64,000 bases of DNA, taken from contig CM057482.1 in the NCBI GenBank assembly GCA_030035585.1, positions 8,171,001 to 8,235,000 on the forward strand, read 5' to 3'. Positions 11,231 through 22,931 of this stretch are shown piece after piece. The notes under the pieces are model-generated. The model searched no databases. It worked only from the letters and a program-made list of their open reading frames with translations, and was not told the DNA's origin. Within the stretch, counting starts at the first letter, position 1. Each line of letters begins with the position of its first letter. Source of the stretch: Dugong dugon. Lineage: Eukaryota > Chordata > Mammalia > Sirenia > Dugongidae. A program made the translations under genes and the position numbers.

Positions 11231-11254
11231 ATATTGGCCGTGTAAAGGAGAGCG

Positions 11255-11365
11255 CACTGCTGTGGAATCTGAAGATCCAGAGCCAAATCCAGGTTTTACC
11301 TCTTATTAGCTGTGCAACTCTGAGCTTCTGAGCCTGAATTTCTTCCATTGCGTTAGCAGTTACAC
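11255..11365 (+). repeat. MIR core fragment
   Basis: GAGCCAAATCCAGGTTTTACC, TTAGCTGTGCAACTCTGAGC and TGAGCCTGAATTTCTTCC follow the MIR core in order. Confidence 0.6.
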
Positions 11366-11538
11366 TGCGTGAGCCATCTCAGTCTTCCAGCTAGAAAACT
11401 GAACTCCTGGAGGACAAGGTGTTGTTCATTCTGTTATTTCTAGTCATTTATCCAATCATTCCTTTCTTTGTACAGTTACCCTCCTAGCACCCAAGAATAG
11501 AGAGATGAACTTGATACATCGTGGCAGTGCTGCTGCTG

Positions 11539-11637
11539 CTTCTCTTCCTTCTCTTCCTCCTCCTCTTCCTCCCCTTCGCCCCCACTTCATGTCCTCCTTC
11601 TCGGCCTCCCCTTCTCCTCCTCCTCTTCCTCCTCCCG
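11539..11637. repeat. Polypyrimidine tract (CCT/CTT-rich)
   Basis: Two long runs without purine interruption on the plus strand, 11539-11577 and 11605-11636, separated by a short mixed spacer. They are built from CCTCCTCTT-type units next to a short CTG run (11529-11540). The open frames across it are an effect of low complexity. Confidence 0.85.
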
Positions 11638-11659
11638 TCCTCTCCTTGTCGTCCTTTTT

Positions 11660-12439
11660 CTATTTGAATCATCCACACACCGCTGACAAAGCTTCGGGTC
11701 TTTCTTCCCAGAGCATTCCACTTGAGAGAAGCAGAAAATGGCCCTTACTGTTGACTCTGAAGGCCACACTTCTGAAGCCAGTCTTAGAAAACCTCTTATG
11801 GGAATGACATTTCTAAGTTTAGGAGTAAAGGGAGACCTCACTGTTGAAACATTTTCCTGTCCTCTGCTAGCAAGGGAAGAAGGGGGTCAGGGCATACAGC
11901 CTTTAATGAGATGGGTAGAAATTGGTACCAAGAGGCTGAATACATGGGACAGAATTTGAAGTACCTTGTTAAATAGAAAGTGGATATTCTGGAAATTTGA
12001 AATGCTGGTATTTATTAAATGGGCCCAGGCCTATCACCTATTCTACCTGGAGAGGGTAGACTGTTATTACTCTTCCTTTTTCTAGAAGCAATTTTGTGTG
12101 TAAAAGCCCTGAATGACCACATTCCAGTTCATCCCTTTTATTAACAAAATTGTCCTTTGTAGTGAGGTGGGGTGTGGTTGGAGAGCTCTTTGAAGATTGG
12201 AGCCTGGAGGCATTTGGCTGGTTAATTGCATGCTTGCATTTTGGCTTCTTCCCTGTCTTTCATCATGGATGACCCCTTATCTGTAATTTCTAGGCAAAAA
12301 AAAAAACAAAAAAACTGTATTTCCTGTTTGTGTGTTTTATGAAACTAACCAGACTATGATAATGATCTAAGAACTTTCTTCCGAAAGCCAATATGGTGAA
12401 TGGACAGAGTCAGATGGTTTCTACTACTGATAGTATCCC
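11660..12439. other. Unassigned non-coding stretch
   Basis: No named repeat or exon recognised. An A-run interrupted by C occurs at 12297-12315. Confidence 0.45.
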
Positions 12440-12515
12440 TTGTTGTTGTTGTTGTTAGGTGCTGTCGAGTTGGTTCTGACTCCTGGCAACCCTGTATCTA
12501 ACAGAATGTTATCCT
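12440..12515 (-). repeat. RTE LINE 3'-terminal fragment
   Basis: Starts with a (TTG)n run and reads TTAGGTGCTGTCGAGTTGGT, then CAACAGAATG-type sequence: the reverse complement of the RTE 3' end with its (CAA)n tail. Only about 75 bp remain. Confidence 0.75.
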
Positions 12516-12699
12516 ATGGTGGCTATGATCCCAGGTATCACTATGGTTAAGTTGACCAGTATGGCCAGCTTAGCTGGGAGTCCTCTTCCTGACTTACTTT
12601 TCTCATGATCTCTCTGGAAGCTGCCGGCTAGCTGTCTGCCAGAGAGAACTGACCCATTTCCTGGGGTGAGGTGTGCCCTGAACAGATAGAAGGCCTACT

Positions 12700-12985
12700 T
12701 GACTGTGGTTTGCACCCTGGCTGCACCTCAGAATCACCTGTATAGCTTAAAAAGAAATTACAGGGAACCCCCAGTCCTGGAAATTCTGTTTCAGTATGAT
12801 TGAGAACCCCAAGTCCTAGAGATTCTGTTTAAATAGGTTTCAGATGAGAGTTGGAGTTTGCGTTGTTAAAGAGCCCCTTCTGTGGCTAGAACCATCAGTC
12901 AGGACTGAGAACTGTTGGCCCTCAGAGTGTGATCCATGGACCCAGCAGCATCTGTATCACCTGGGAGCCTATTCGAAATGCAGAT
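12700..12985 (+). repeat. MER5-like hAT fragments (two adjacent)
   Basis: First part: CTGCACCTCAGAATCACCTG, AGTCCTAGAGATTCTG and GAACTGTTGG follow the MER5A non-autonomous hAT pattern, with an internal near-duplication of the AGTCCTGGAAATTCTGTTT block. Second part (about 12920-12985): CAGCAGCATCTGTATCACCTG, another MER5-type end. Confidence 0.65.
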
Positions 12986-12989
12986 AAAC

Positions 12990-15095
12990 TGACAGTGGGT
13001 GGTGGCGAGTAAAATTACTATGAAAAATAAGTACTTTATGGTGAAATCACAAAGCCCTCTCAAAAATTCCTCTTTTACCCAGTTTCATTATAGAATGAGG
13101 TATTTCACATGGGTGAACTTTCAACCTAACAGATTCTTAAACACTTGAAAACCCTTAGACTAATTTCATTTAAACCACTTGAGAAAGCTGTTTAAAATAT
13201 ACCGTGTGTTTCTTTGTTTCAAAGTGTGTGTTGGGACAGTATTTTTCCTAGTAATTTAGAATCATCATCATTTTTTGCTACCTTGTGACCGTGGTGCTCT
13301 GAGTAAGTGATTGAGTAGAACGCTGAGAACCTACGCCAGATGGCCCCAAGCCTCTTGTGCAGTTTTAGTGCAGAATCTTTGAGTTTTTCTAAGCTTTTTT
13401 GACAGCTTCTTTGTGCTCAGTGGCCAGTTCCCCTCCTCTGAACTTGCCTGCCCTTCTTTGCTTTCTTAATGACTACTTGTAATCTGGCAGGAGGGACAAT
13501 CGACAAGTTTGTTGGAATTAGGTATATATGATAATTAAATTTCTGCCTTCAGGCAAGAGGGGCTGACTTTCATAGGAAAGAGTGCTGCTGGGCATCTGCC
13601 AGAGATTTTAAAAAAATGTTTCTGGGTTCGTGGCTGTCTTCTGGAGGCCTGGGATTCCCACAAGTCTGTCCTATATCTGAGTATATGTGATAGGAATAGG
13701 GGGTACATCCAGGTGTCAGGAGACCTCCTAACATCTAATGGAGGAGTTTTCCACAAAAGTTGCTTTTTGTGGGGGTTTTGTTCTTCGTCAAGTTCAGTTC
13801 TTTTGATGGATACATAATAATGTTACCAGTCCATTCCACTTTAGGAAGGAGGGTGAGGTATGTGGAGAGCGTGAAAAACTGTTAAAAGAAATTTGGCAAA
13901 ACTATTAAAGGAATTGCTATATACCCGAAGAGAACAGTGTAAGGATTATTGTAAGCAGAGTGGAGATCTGCTGGTGGAATGTAGTGGAGTCTAAAATAAT
14001 TGCTAATTAAATGACCAGTGACAGATGGAGAGGATTTGATCCTTGCCACTAGTACTTACTAAGACAGAATTGCAGACACGCAATGTTGATTTTATGTAAG
14101 AATCTAGGAATAAACTTGATGAAATTGGAATTTATTTTCTCTAGGCCTACATTTATATATCCAGCCTGTTCTTTCTGCTCCCTGGGACATTATTTTTATT
14201 TATTGCAAAAAATTGGACAGAGTAGTGGCTTGGATATGGCTCAAAACCAGGCTTCTTTTAAACAAAGATATTTGCAACGGAGACAAAGGAACCAGCACAG
14301 ATGTACGGAGTTATGGGTGTAGGTCGCTATCGTTTGCCGACCCTCAAAAATTCCTTCTTCAAAATCACTTTAACATCACAATTCAGATGAGGGAGGAGGA
14401 GCGAATGTCCAGAATGGATGGTGGCCATTGGTTGTTTTGTCCTGTTTAAAATGAAAACAGCAGGGCTTTCCTGGGCAAAATGGCGCCGCAGAACCTTAAT
14501 TCCTGGGAAACAAATATTCATTGTTTTTAGTGTGCTCAGTCTAGACGGAAGCATTCTGACAGGCCTCCAACCCATAAAACAAGAGAATACCTTTGCTGAG
14601 GTTTAAAATGCTTCACCTGGGTCCCAGAAGGGCAGGGGTGGTGTCTGACTTGCCTTTGGATCCCTGATGCCTAAACAGAGCCAGGCTCATAGTAGACAAA
14701 CCTAGAGCAGGACAAGGGAGGAAACAGCTTGTTCCACAAAATGCTGTTAGAAATGGCTGAGAAAGAGCCTGTGTATCGGCCAGAGCAGTCTGAAGCGACA
14801 GCAGTGCCCTCTTGGAGCTAGATACAATGCGAAATTCCTTCTTGAGAGAGCTCTGTTGGGAAACACATTTTTGCCTCAGTTGAGTAATTTTCCCTGCTAT
14901 TTAATATGCATACTCTTCTTAAGCAGTTGACGATGCAGAAGAAAGATAGCATTGTTTAAAGACAGTTCCCTCAAGTGGCTCTTGGCCATCTTTTCCAGCA
15001 TGCAGGCCTTGCCACCGTCCATATGTCAACACCATTTCGTTTGTTCAGATTTTGGAACCTGAGGAGGCTTGCCGTCTTGCCCAGAGCGCTTTTGT
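12990..15095. other. Unassigned non-coding stretch
   Basis: About 2.1 kb without a repeat I can name and without a supported exon. Frames of 60-82 codons near 13.5 and 14.1-14.6 kb show no family signature. It may hold old diverged repeats or conserved non-coding DNA, which only alignment would reveal. Confidence 0.45.
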
Positions 15096-15107
15096 TCCTC
15101 ACCAGTA

Positions 15108-15273
15108 AAAACCAAAACCAAACCCCTTGCCATCAAGTCGATTCCGATTTATAGCGACCCCATAGGACAGAGTAGAACTGCCTCACAAGGTTTCCAGGGA
15201 GCAGTTGGTGGATTCAAACTGCTGACATTTTGGTTAGCAACTGCGCTGTTAACCACTGCGCCACCAGGGCCCC
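15108..15273 (-). mobile_element. AfroSINE with TSD
   Basis: Reverse-complement AfroSINE, tail first (CTTGCCATCAAGTCGATTCCG) and head last (CACTGCGCCACCAGGGC). TCCTCACCAGTA (15096-15107) and TCCTCACCAATA (15274-15285) form the TSD. Confidence 0.95.
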
Positions 15274-15285
15274 TCCTCACCAATA

Positions 15286-15440
15286 CCTGTTGCTGTAGAG
15301 TCGATTCTGACTCTTAATGACCCCATAGAACAGAGTAGAACTGCTCCATAGAGTTTCCAAGGAGTGGCTGGTGGATTTGAACTGCCGACCTTTTTGGTTA
15401 GCAGCTATAGCATTTAACCACTATGCCACCAAGGTTTCCT
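15286..15440 (-). mobile_element. AfroSINE, adjacent second copy
   Basis: Begins CCTGTTGCTGTAGAGTCGAT and ends with GCCACCAAGGTTTCC. It lies directly after the TSD of the previous copy in the same orientation, so the earlier SINE landed at the tail edge of this one or the reverse. Confidence 0.93.
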
Positions 15441-15577
15441 TATTTACTATATGCAGCAGCTTTTCTCAAATGCCTTGAAAACATGGAGTTGCCAAAAGAC
15501 AAATTCTTGAACTGCTGGCTTCCTCTCGCAAGGATATGAATTCCCTTTCAGATTTTGAAGTTTCTAAGGAGGAAGGA

Positions 15578-15779
15578 GGAGTCCTTGGGTGGTGCAAACA
15601 GTTAACCTGTTCAGCTGCTAACCGAAAGGTTGGAGGTTCGAGTCCACCTAGAGGCACCTTAGAAGAAAGGCCTGGCGTTCTACTTCTGAAAAACAAACCA
15701 TTGAAAACCCTGTGGAGCACAGTTCTACTCTGACACGCATGGGGTTGCCATGAGCTGGTTGACTTGATGACAGCTGGTT
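15578..15779 (+). mobile_element. AfroSINE, second subfamily, perfect TSD
   Basis: This is the subfamily reading GAGTCCTTGGGTGGTGCAAA, GGAGGTTCGAGTCCACC, GAAGAAAGGCCTGGC and GAGCACAGTTCTACTCTGAC. TAAGGAGGAAGGA flanks it exactly at 15565-15577 and 15780-15792. Confidence 0.95.
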
Positions 15780-15792
15780 TAAGGAGGAAGGA

Positions 15793-17660
15793 CATCTTTA
15801 TGGTTTAACGGGAAAAGCACTGGGCGGGGAGCCAGCCAGAGTAACAGGCCTGTGCCGTTGACTGGCTATGACCTGGGACAAGTCGCTCTGTGGCTCTGGT
15901 TATTGGGTTCATCACCAGAAGCTCTGGGCCTGGCGCTATGGGGGGTCCCATTAAACCACGAATTTCAGAAAGGAATCACCTGTACTCTGATTCTGAAGTC
16001 AGTTATCACAGTGCTGTGGATCCATAGAGACTCTATGTTGTATATCTGTCACTTGGCTTCTGGCCGGCCTGGGGGACAGGAGAGAGAGGCGTCAGCTGGG
16101 GCTCTGGATCCAATTTGGAGATGGAATTTGGAAACATGAACATAGAGGAAGGCTGTGAGAACTGCCACTTGCAAAAATGCAAGTCAGTGTGAAATAGCAA
16201 AGCTGGGTGATAAGTGGTCTTTGACTTCTCTGTTTTCATGGTGCCTCTGTCTTCCTTCCATGCTCTTGTGTATTTGGTAACAACTCTGAGGCTAACCCTT
16301 TCATTCTAGCTGTCATATTGCCCAGAGATGGGTTGGAGGAAAACAGTTTTGTGAAACTTTGAAGGTTTCACTTTATAGCTCTGTTTGGTGCATTTTCAAA
16401 TACTAGGTTATTAGCTGCTCTCTCGCCCAAGGTCAGATACTTCATATCACGTGACCTGGCCACGCAGATCCATATCGTCTGGATTTATTGGCCCGTTTTG
16501 GAGTTCTCCTACTACAGAGGTAACAGGCTCCTTCCGTAGCCATTACAAAATCTGTATTTATTGTTTTTTTTAATTACAAAATATGTGTCCACTGTAGATA
16601 ATCTGTAAGATGTAGAAGAATATAGAGAAGAAAATAAAAATCACCCACTCAGTGTGTAACAGATTGACTGAGCCTCGTAGGAATTGGCCTTCAGTCCTTG
16701 TGTTAGCAGCCCTAAGGTCAGACAGATGGAACTAACCGTCCACAGACATCTGGGATCAACAGGATTTATCCAGCACTCGCAGTGTGCTTTGTAATTGTTC
16801 TACTCTGACCTTGAATCTTCCGCTTATTGCAACCTTTTGCACTGACTTTTCTGCTGAACCCAGGTGTGATTTTTACATTGAAAGACTTCGTGTAAGTGAT
16901 TAGTGGATTCACTAACTGTCACTGTCACAGTCTTTGAAAGCGTTGTACCCCTAGGGCAAGTGATTTCTCCTGTGAACTGGAAAGGAAGTTACAACGCCCA
17001 CCCTCCGCCTTTCCCTTCTTGGAATTCTCAGGCATCTTGGTGGCCATGAGTATACACTTGGCTGTGCTCTCGGGAGCTTCCGTATTGTGTCCTGCCCCCA
17101 TTTCCTCTCTGGGATCCTCTCCAGCTGGGGCCTTTCTGGAAGGTTTTTTTTTTTTTTTTCTGTGCTGAATTTATTTTTGTCCCCTTTCATCGGTTCCTTC
17201 TCCTCATTCTGTTGTGTGAGCTTGTTCGAGAACCTGGAAGCCTTACTTAGCTTCTAGGAGCAGATGGTCATCCTGTGGGGGGACTCACCCTCCTTCCCCG
17301 GTTGTGCTCCTGTCCTCTGCCAGCATGTCTTTGATCCCTAGTTTTCAGTGAACTGCAGTCTCAGAGACCCCAGGAGCTGAAGTCGGGAAAAGTGAACCTG
17401 GGTTTGAGTTCCACACCTGCTCGTTTCTTGTTGTGTTCATTTTTAAACCATTGTTTTTGTGTTGGTTGAATCCACTTGCATGTAGAGCTCATGAAAGAAC
17501 TGTGTAAAGTTGTACATTATTTGCAGGTTTATTGTATTCAAAGTGTTCTTCTCTTGTTGACGTGTGAGGTGTAGTAAGTAGCTCTAGATGTTTTTGTTTA
17601 ACTCTGATAGGTCCCCTAAATCAGTGGAGAGATATGCCAGGCTTATTGATTTGGATGGCT
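15793..17660. other. Unassigned stretch
   Basis: No supported exon. 16565-16660 (AGATGTAGAAGAATATAGAG, AATAAAAATCACCCACTCAG) resembles the same old repeat type as 9.1 kb and 45 kb. A T-run is at 17145-17159. Confidence 0.45.
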
Positions 17661-17868
17661 TAACATTATGAAAACATCATCTCCCCAAACGGATCTATAG
17701 ATGGAGTGCAAAACCAATCAATATTCCAGGAGGATGTTTTTTGGTGGAAAACGATAAGTTGATTTTGAAATTTATATGGAAATGCAAAGAACCTAGAGTA
17801 ACCAAAACAATTTTGAAAAGAAGACCATAGTCAGAGGGCTTACACTACTTGATTTCAAGGCTTACTAC

Positions 17869-18046
17869 AAAACCATTTGCCGTTGAATAGAACCTGACTC
17901 ATGGCAATCCCGTGTGTGTCAGAGTAGAATTGTGCTCCAGGGGTTTTCAATAGCTGATTTTTGGAAGTAGATCGCCAAGTCTTTCTTTCGAGGTGCCTGT
18001 AGATGGACTTGAACCTCCAACCTTTCATTTGTACCACCCAGGGATG
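17869..18046 (-). mobile_element. AfroSINE, second subfamily, inside L1
   Basis: Reverse orientation: tail GCCGTTGAATAGAACCTGAC first, then GGAAGTAGATCGCCAAGTCT, head last (TTGTACCACCCAGGGAT). Short CTAC(A) repeats border it; the L1 reading resumes immediately after. Confidence 0.85.
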
Positions 18047-18114
18047 CTACAGAAATCAAGATAGTGTGGTATTGGTGTAAGGAGACACATATTAGACCCA
18101 TGAAGTCAACTAGA

Positions 18115-18266
18115 AAAACCCAAACCCACTGCCATTGAGTCGATTCTGGCTCATAGCGACCCTGTAGGACAGATGCCCCATCGGGTTTCCCGGGAGCAGT
18201 TGGTGGATTCGAACTGCTGACCTTTTGGTTAGGAGCCAAGCTCTTAACCATTGCACCCCCAGGGTT
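18115..18266 (-). mobile_element. AfroSINE inside L1 with TSD
   Basis: Reverse orientation copy flanked by TCAACTAGA (18106-18114) and TCAGCTAGA (18267-18275). Inserted into the same L1 ORF2 fragment as its neighbour. Confidence 0.92.
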
Positions 18267-18480
18267 TCAGCTAGAGAGTCTAGAAATAGACCCACACGTA
18301 TATGCCCACACATACATGGTCAAAAAATATTCCTCAAAGGGGCCAAAGTAATTCAATGGCTTTTCAACAAATGATGCTAGAACAATTGGGTATTCAAAGT
18401 GAACCTTGATCTTTATGTTACACCATATTAAAAAAAAAAACCTCGAGATGAATCATAGACCTAAGTAAAAATTCTTTGAG

Positions 18481-19707
18481 AGCTTACTGCCCTCTTTTTC
18501 ACTAATAAAATCAAAAGACTGAAGGAAAGATTCATTTGTTTAAAAAAAACAAAAACGTTTCTTGGTGGTACCTTCAGAGGGTAGTTTTTGGTTCCCCCAA
18601 CTTCTTCTTCCCCTCTTATTTTGCAAGCAAATCGTCCTTTAGCTTATGGGCCATGCCCCCTAAAAGTTGTCTTAAATCTTGTTTACATTAATTTAAACAT
18701 ATTTAAAATGTCCTAGGTAATCCTGACATTTAAACAGCCCTGTGGAGTCATGTTAGTAAGCAAGAAGGCCTTCTGCTTAGCCGGTGTTCTTAGGGCAGTT
18801 CTGTGTCTGAGTTTCCTTCCCTGGGGACGTACCTGCTCGTAATTGGGGGGCCGGGGGTGGGAGCACAGTTGGTGGGCGGGTCCTTGATGACTGGCTCAGC
18901 TCTGTAATTTATCTGGGTGGCCCCAAGCTGGGGCGTTTCCTGAACTTCTCAAAACTACAGTGTTGGCTCTGTCTCATTTTCTGTACAAACATCAGATATC
19001 AGATGAAGCTTCAAGTAACAATCTCCCTCTTCCACGTGCTGGGTAAAGAATTGATTTTTGACGTCTGTAGGGAGTAAGTAAAGGAATTCATGACTTATAT
19101 GTGGAAAAGGGTGAGAGATGTTCTCCCTAAACTCAATCTGTGACATGCAGTTTGGGGCCTCGTCTGCCTCTGGGTGTGGTTGGGCGTGTGTACGGAAATC
19201 TATTTCTTTGGGCAGCCTGAACTTGGACCTTATATTTACCAAGTATCATTGAACCTAGAAGTTAATTACTGGATGACTAAGTCAATGACAAATCTAGGAT
19301 CATTCTTTCCTTCATTCCTTTTATTTCATCAAACAATTATCTATTTAGCATTTACTTTTGACTGACATTGTTCTAGATGTGGGAAAAACACTTCTAAACA
19401 AGGCCCATAAACATCCAGCCATATTGGAGTCTACACTTGGGGAATAAGCTTTGTTAGTGCTTCTCTCTTGTTGTTACTAAGTATCTCCAAAGGCCCAGCT
19501 CTGATCCAACCAATCATGATCTCTCCAAGAAGCGACCTCTGCCTCTGAAATCATGTGTGTTGCTGGTCCCAGTAGTGGGGCAATTGTTACAGCTCTGTCT
19601 TGTGTGTGGGCCTAGGCTTCCCTCTGGAAAACTGGACCGTGTCATACCTTTTTTGAGTATGGCAGGGGGAGAAGAGTAAGGCGAATCCCCGGTGGTGCCT
19701 TAAAAAT
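18481..19707. other. Unassigned stretch
   Basis: No supported gene. A G-rich patch at 18845-18880 is described as a finding. 19330-19440 resembles an old interspersed repeat type that recurs near 57.5 and 60.3 kb. 19684-19702 (AATCCCCGGTGGTGCC) looks like a bare AfroSINE head scrap. Confidence 0.45.
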
Positions 19708-19719
19708 AGGAAATGTTCA

Positions 19720-20644
19720 CAATTGGCATGACACAGCTTATAAAGACAATGCTCTACGTTCTACCTTGGTGAGTAGTGTCTGGGGTCTTAAAAGCCTGTG
19801 AGCAGCCATCTAAGATACTCCACTGGTCTCATCCCTTCGCGAGCAAGGGAGTATGAAGAGAACAGGATACAAGGAAAAGATTAGTCCAAAGGACTAATTG
19901 TCCACAGCTACCAAGGCCTCCACCGGACTGAGTCCAGTACAGCTAGATGGTGCCCGGCTACCACCACTGACTGCTCTGACCAGGATCACAACAGAGGGTT
20001 CTGGACAGAGCTGGAGAAGGATGTAGAGCATAATTCTAACTCACATACACAAAAAAAATGACCAGATTTACTGGCCTAAAGGAGACTGGAGAAACCCCGA
20101 GAGTATGGCCCCCAGACACCCTTTTAGTTCAGTGGTGAAGTTACCTCCGAGGTTCACCGTTCAGCCTGGGAGTGGACAGCCCCGTAAAACCAAAGGAGAC
20201 TATAACGAGGTACAGGAGTCCAGTGACAAGAGCCAGAAGGCAGAAGAGGACAAGGAAGCTGGTGATAGGGAACCCAAGGTTAAGTAAGGATATTGCTGAT
20301 GTGCTGTGAGAATGTTAACCATTGTCATAGGGCAACATTTGTAGTAACTGTTAAATGAGAAACTATTTTGTTCTGTAAGCCTACATCTTAAGTGAGAATA
20401 ACAGCACAATTGGAAGAGCGTAGTCAGTGTCACTGAACTGTGTATGTAGAAATTTTTGAAATGGTGTATCTTTGGCTATCTGTATTTTCACACACCCACA
20501 CACACAAAAAAAGGTTGAGAATTTAGAGGGTTAATATATTGTGGAGTTGTTAACCAATGTCCTAAAACAACATGTATACTACTGTTTCATGAGAAACTGT
20601 TCTGTAAGCCTTCACCTGAAGTACAATAAACTATTAAAAAAAAA
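19720..20644 (+). mobile_element. Lineage L1, 3' UTR only, with TSD
   Basis: 5'-truncated L1 made only of 3' UTR. Landmarks are GGTGAGTAGTGTCTGGGGTC, GCCATCTAAGATACTCCACT, AGATGGTGCCCGGCTACCAC and the closing GTACAATAAACTATT before an A-run. AGGAAATGTTCA occurs exactly at 19708-19719 and 20645-20656. The terminal unit AACCATTGTCATAGGGCAAC...GAGAAACTATTTTGTTCTGT is present twice (about 20318-20390 and 20550-20625). A 60-codon frame at 20105 lies in this UTR and is not a gene. Confidence 0.92.
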
Positions 20645-20656
20645 AGGAAATGTTCA

Positions 20657-21479
20657 GCAAATATTTATCGAGCAATTACATATCTGCAGGAGAGAATCAC
20701 ATGGGTCATACTTCAAACACTGGACTGCAGTCCAGCTCTTCAGACTAACACATTTGGAATTCCTAGGAACTCAGCTGAACCCAGTTTCATCAAGTTTATG
20801 TAAAGCCCTCCTGGTAGGAGACCCTTTAACGTGTTTCTGTGGCATTCCTAGAGGTGGAGCAGTTTTAAATTGCCAGTGTGTTTGAGACAGGTGATGTTGT
20901 CTCATGACCATTCCCTGGGGTCTTGCATACTTCGATATGGCAGAAGCGGGCATTGTGCTGCAGTTATAAATAACCACACCACGGGAGAGTTAGACTCTAG
21001 GGCCCCGAATTAAAACGGCCGATACCACTCCTATTGTAGAGCAGAAAAACTTGTTTTTGAAAGCATGTGTGAGCAGAGTGACCTTCAGCCAGGATACTAA
21101 TCTTTCTAGAAATTATACCTGAAAAGCAGAATGCTTCCTCTTTGCCCTCCTTCCTTTTTACCTTTTTTTTTTTTTTAAGTGGGGGTAGGGGGAGGCTTGT
21201 GTATGTGTTTGTCATTTTAGCATGTGTGGAGTGAGTAAACTACTAAATATTTTTTGCATTTACTAGTGACAAATGATTGAATGACTCCACTTCTTTTTAG
21301 CTTAAGAACAAAATTTTTAACTGTGCTGAAGTGATTTAGGGCTTGGAGAGGACCTTAAAGCCATTTAATCCAGTGTTGTCCAAGGAACTAATCCATGAAT
21401 TGGTCTAAAATTCAGAAGAAAGAAAAATAGGGATGGTATTTTTTAAATGAAGATGAATGTAGTAAATAATTGCCTTAAC
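20657..21479. other. Unassigned stretch
   Basis: Nothing nameable except a T-run at 21163-21176. 21340-21410 has the style of an old MER fragment. No exon is supported. Confidence 0.4.
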
Positions 21480-21625
21480 ATTATTTTTGTCGTGGTGAAA
21501 CGTAACAACAGAATCGCCATTTCAGCCAGGTCCACATGCGCAGTTCAGTGAATTGATTACATTGCACATGTTGTACAACGATCACCACTTTCCATTTTCA
21601 ATTGTTTTTTTATCACCGTTAAGAA
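21480..21625 (-). repeat. L1M 3'-end fragment
   Basis: Plus strand reads CGTAACAACAGAATCGCCATT, GCAGTTCAGTGAATTGATTAC and TGTACAACGATCACCACT, the antisense of an old L1 3' UTR also seen at 2.4, 34.4 and 36.6 kb. Confidence 0.6.
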
Positions 21626-22931
21626 TTGCCTTTTATTAAGAAAAAACCGTTTGCCCTACTTTTTAGGCATTAAAATGGTTGTTTTTATGAAACGATGGTT
21701 TGAGGTTGTTTTCTCAGGCAAGGGCGTTGAGGACAGAGTTATCAGTCACCGCAGTTTTGGAAGGAGTGGGGATTTGCTGCTATAGAATACCAAAGTCTGG
21801 TGACCACACATCTAGCCGAAAACTCTGTTTGATGTTTTAGGTGCCCTGCTCCGCTCACCATATCCCTATCAAGTGGCGGTATTTGTACTGGGCACCCCCT
21901 ACCCCTTATTTGGGCAGCTTTGGCTGAGGTTGGAGAAGAGTTGGAGGTCTGTGGAACTCCACAATCATGACCCGTGCCCACGCCTGGGAGACAGAGCACA
22001 GGCGGATGGGAAATGTAGGGGTGGGGCTTTGGGTCAACCGTTTGATGATTTCCGAGGCCAAAAGCAGAAATGGCCATTAGCTTGTATTAGTGCCACAAGT
22101 TAATTGCGTGGTAATTAAGTGCTAACATGGTTGATCAGAGGAGCTGTGTAATTGAAGCATAATAAAACGTGGCATGCTTAGTAAGCAACTGAGTCGTCTT
22201 CCCGAGAATGTAGGTAGCACTAATAGGAGAAGCACAGATATCTTTAACAAGCTGTCCTTTGCACAGTTTTGCCCTTTTGTCTTCCAAGGAAGACATATGC
22301 GGTATTACCCTAAAGTAGTGAGCCCAGTCCCGCATGTCATACCTGAAAACCAGATTCATAATTTTATATGAAATATTCCTTATTTTAGGCATATAAATTA
22401 TGTACTTGTTATCTCTGATAAATTTTTTTGGGGGGGCTATAGATTTTTTTGGCTTTTCCATATATATTATTTAATGAGGGAATCTCTAAGATTAGGACTG
22501 CATATAAATTTTCCACAGTGGCTCTCATAATTAAGCCTTAAGTGAGTGCATTTGGTAGAGATGAATGAATACACCATCTAATCATGCTGGCAAATTTAAA
22601 TATATGATTTTTTTTCTAGATAAGTGACTTTTTAAACCCTATAGACAATCATTGAAGCAAGGATTCTTTAAAAAAAAAAAAAAAAAAAAAAGAAGTGGGT
22701 AATTTGAATTAAAAATGACCTAACTGATACCACATTGAAAAGAAATTTAGGGAAATAGAATTTATTTCTTAAAAAAAAAAAAAAGACTAAAAAGCAACAT
22801 TTTCATAGCTTAGGCTGCTGTCTTAAAATTATCCTTGAATATATGGGCCCAAACTTTGAGCATGCATTTGTAGTTAGTATAAAATTATTTTAGGTTCATG
22901 TTTTCCTCCTGAGATTTTTTTCCATAATACG
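21626..22931. other. Unassigned AT-rich stretch with A-runs
   Basis: Frames of up to 111 codons near 21.7-22.1 kb have no family signature. An A-run of about 20 lies at 22671-22691 and another at 22769-22784. No retrocopy body could be recognised before either run. Confidence 0.4.

Larger units (their letters stand above)
17670..18480 (+). pseudogene. L1 ORF2 fragment interrupted by two SINEs
   Basis: The plus strand matches the typical L1 ORF2 region downstream of the reverse transcriptase motifs: CCAATCAATATTCCAGGAGG, TTTATATGGAAATGCAAAG, ACTACTTGATTTCAAGG, AGATAGTGTGGTATTGGTG and AATTGGGTATTC. Frameshifts and two AfroSINE insertions break it. No L1 3' end follows, so this is an internal fragment of a dead copy. 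Confidence 0.75.

Noticed and set aside
11484-11841. Arginine/glutamate-rich and proline/serine-rich frames on both strands
   Set aside because: Products of the polypyrimidine tract; both strands are open because of composition.
20105-20287. 60-codon charged, lysine/glutamate-rich frame
   Set aside because: It lies wholly in the L1 3' UTR at 19720-20644, whose TSDs define it as retroelement sequence.
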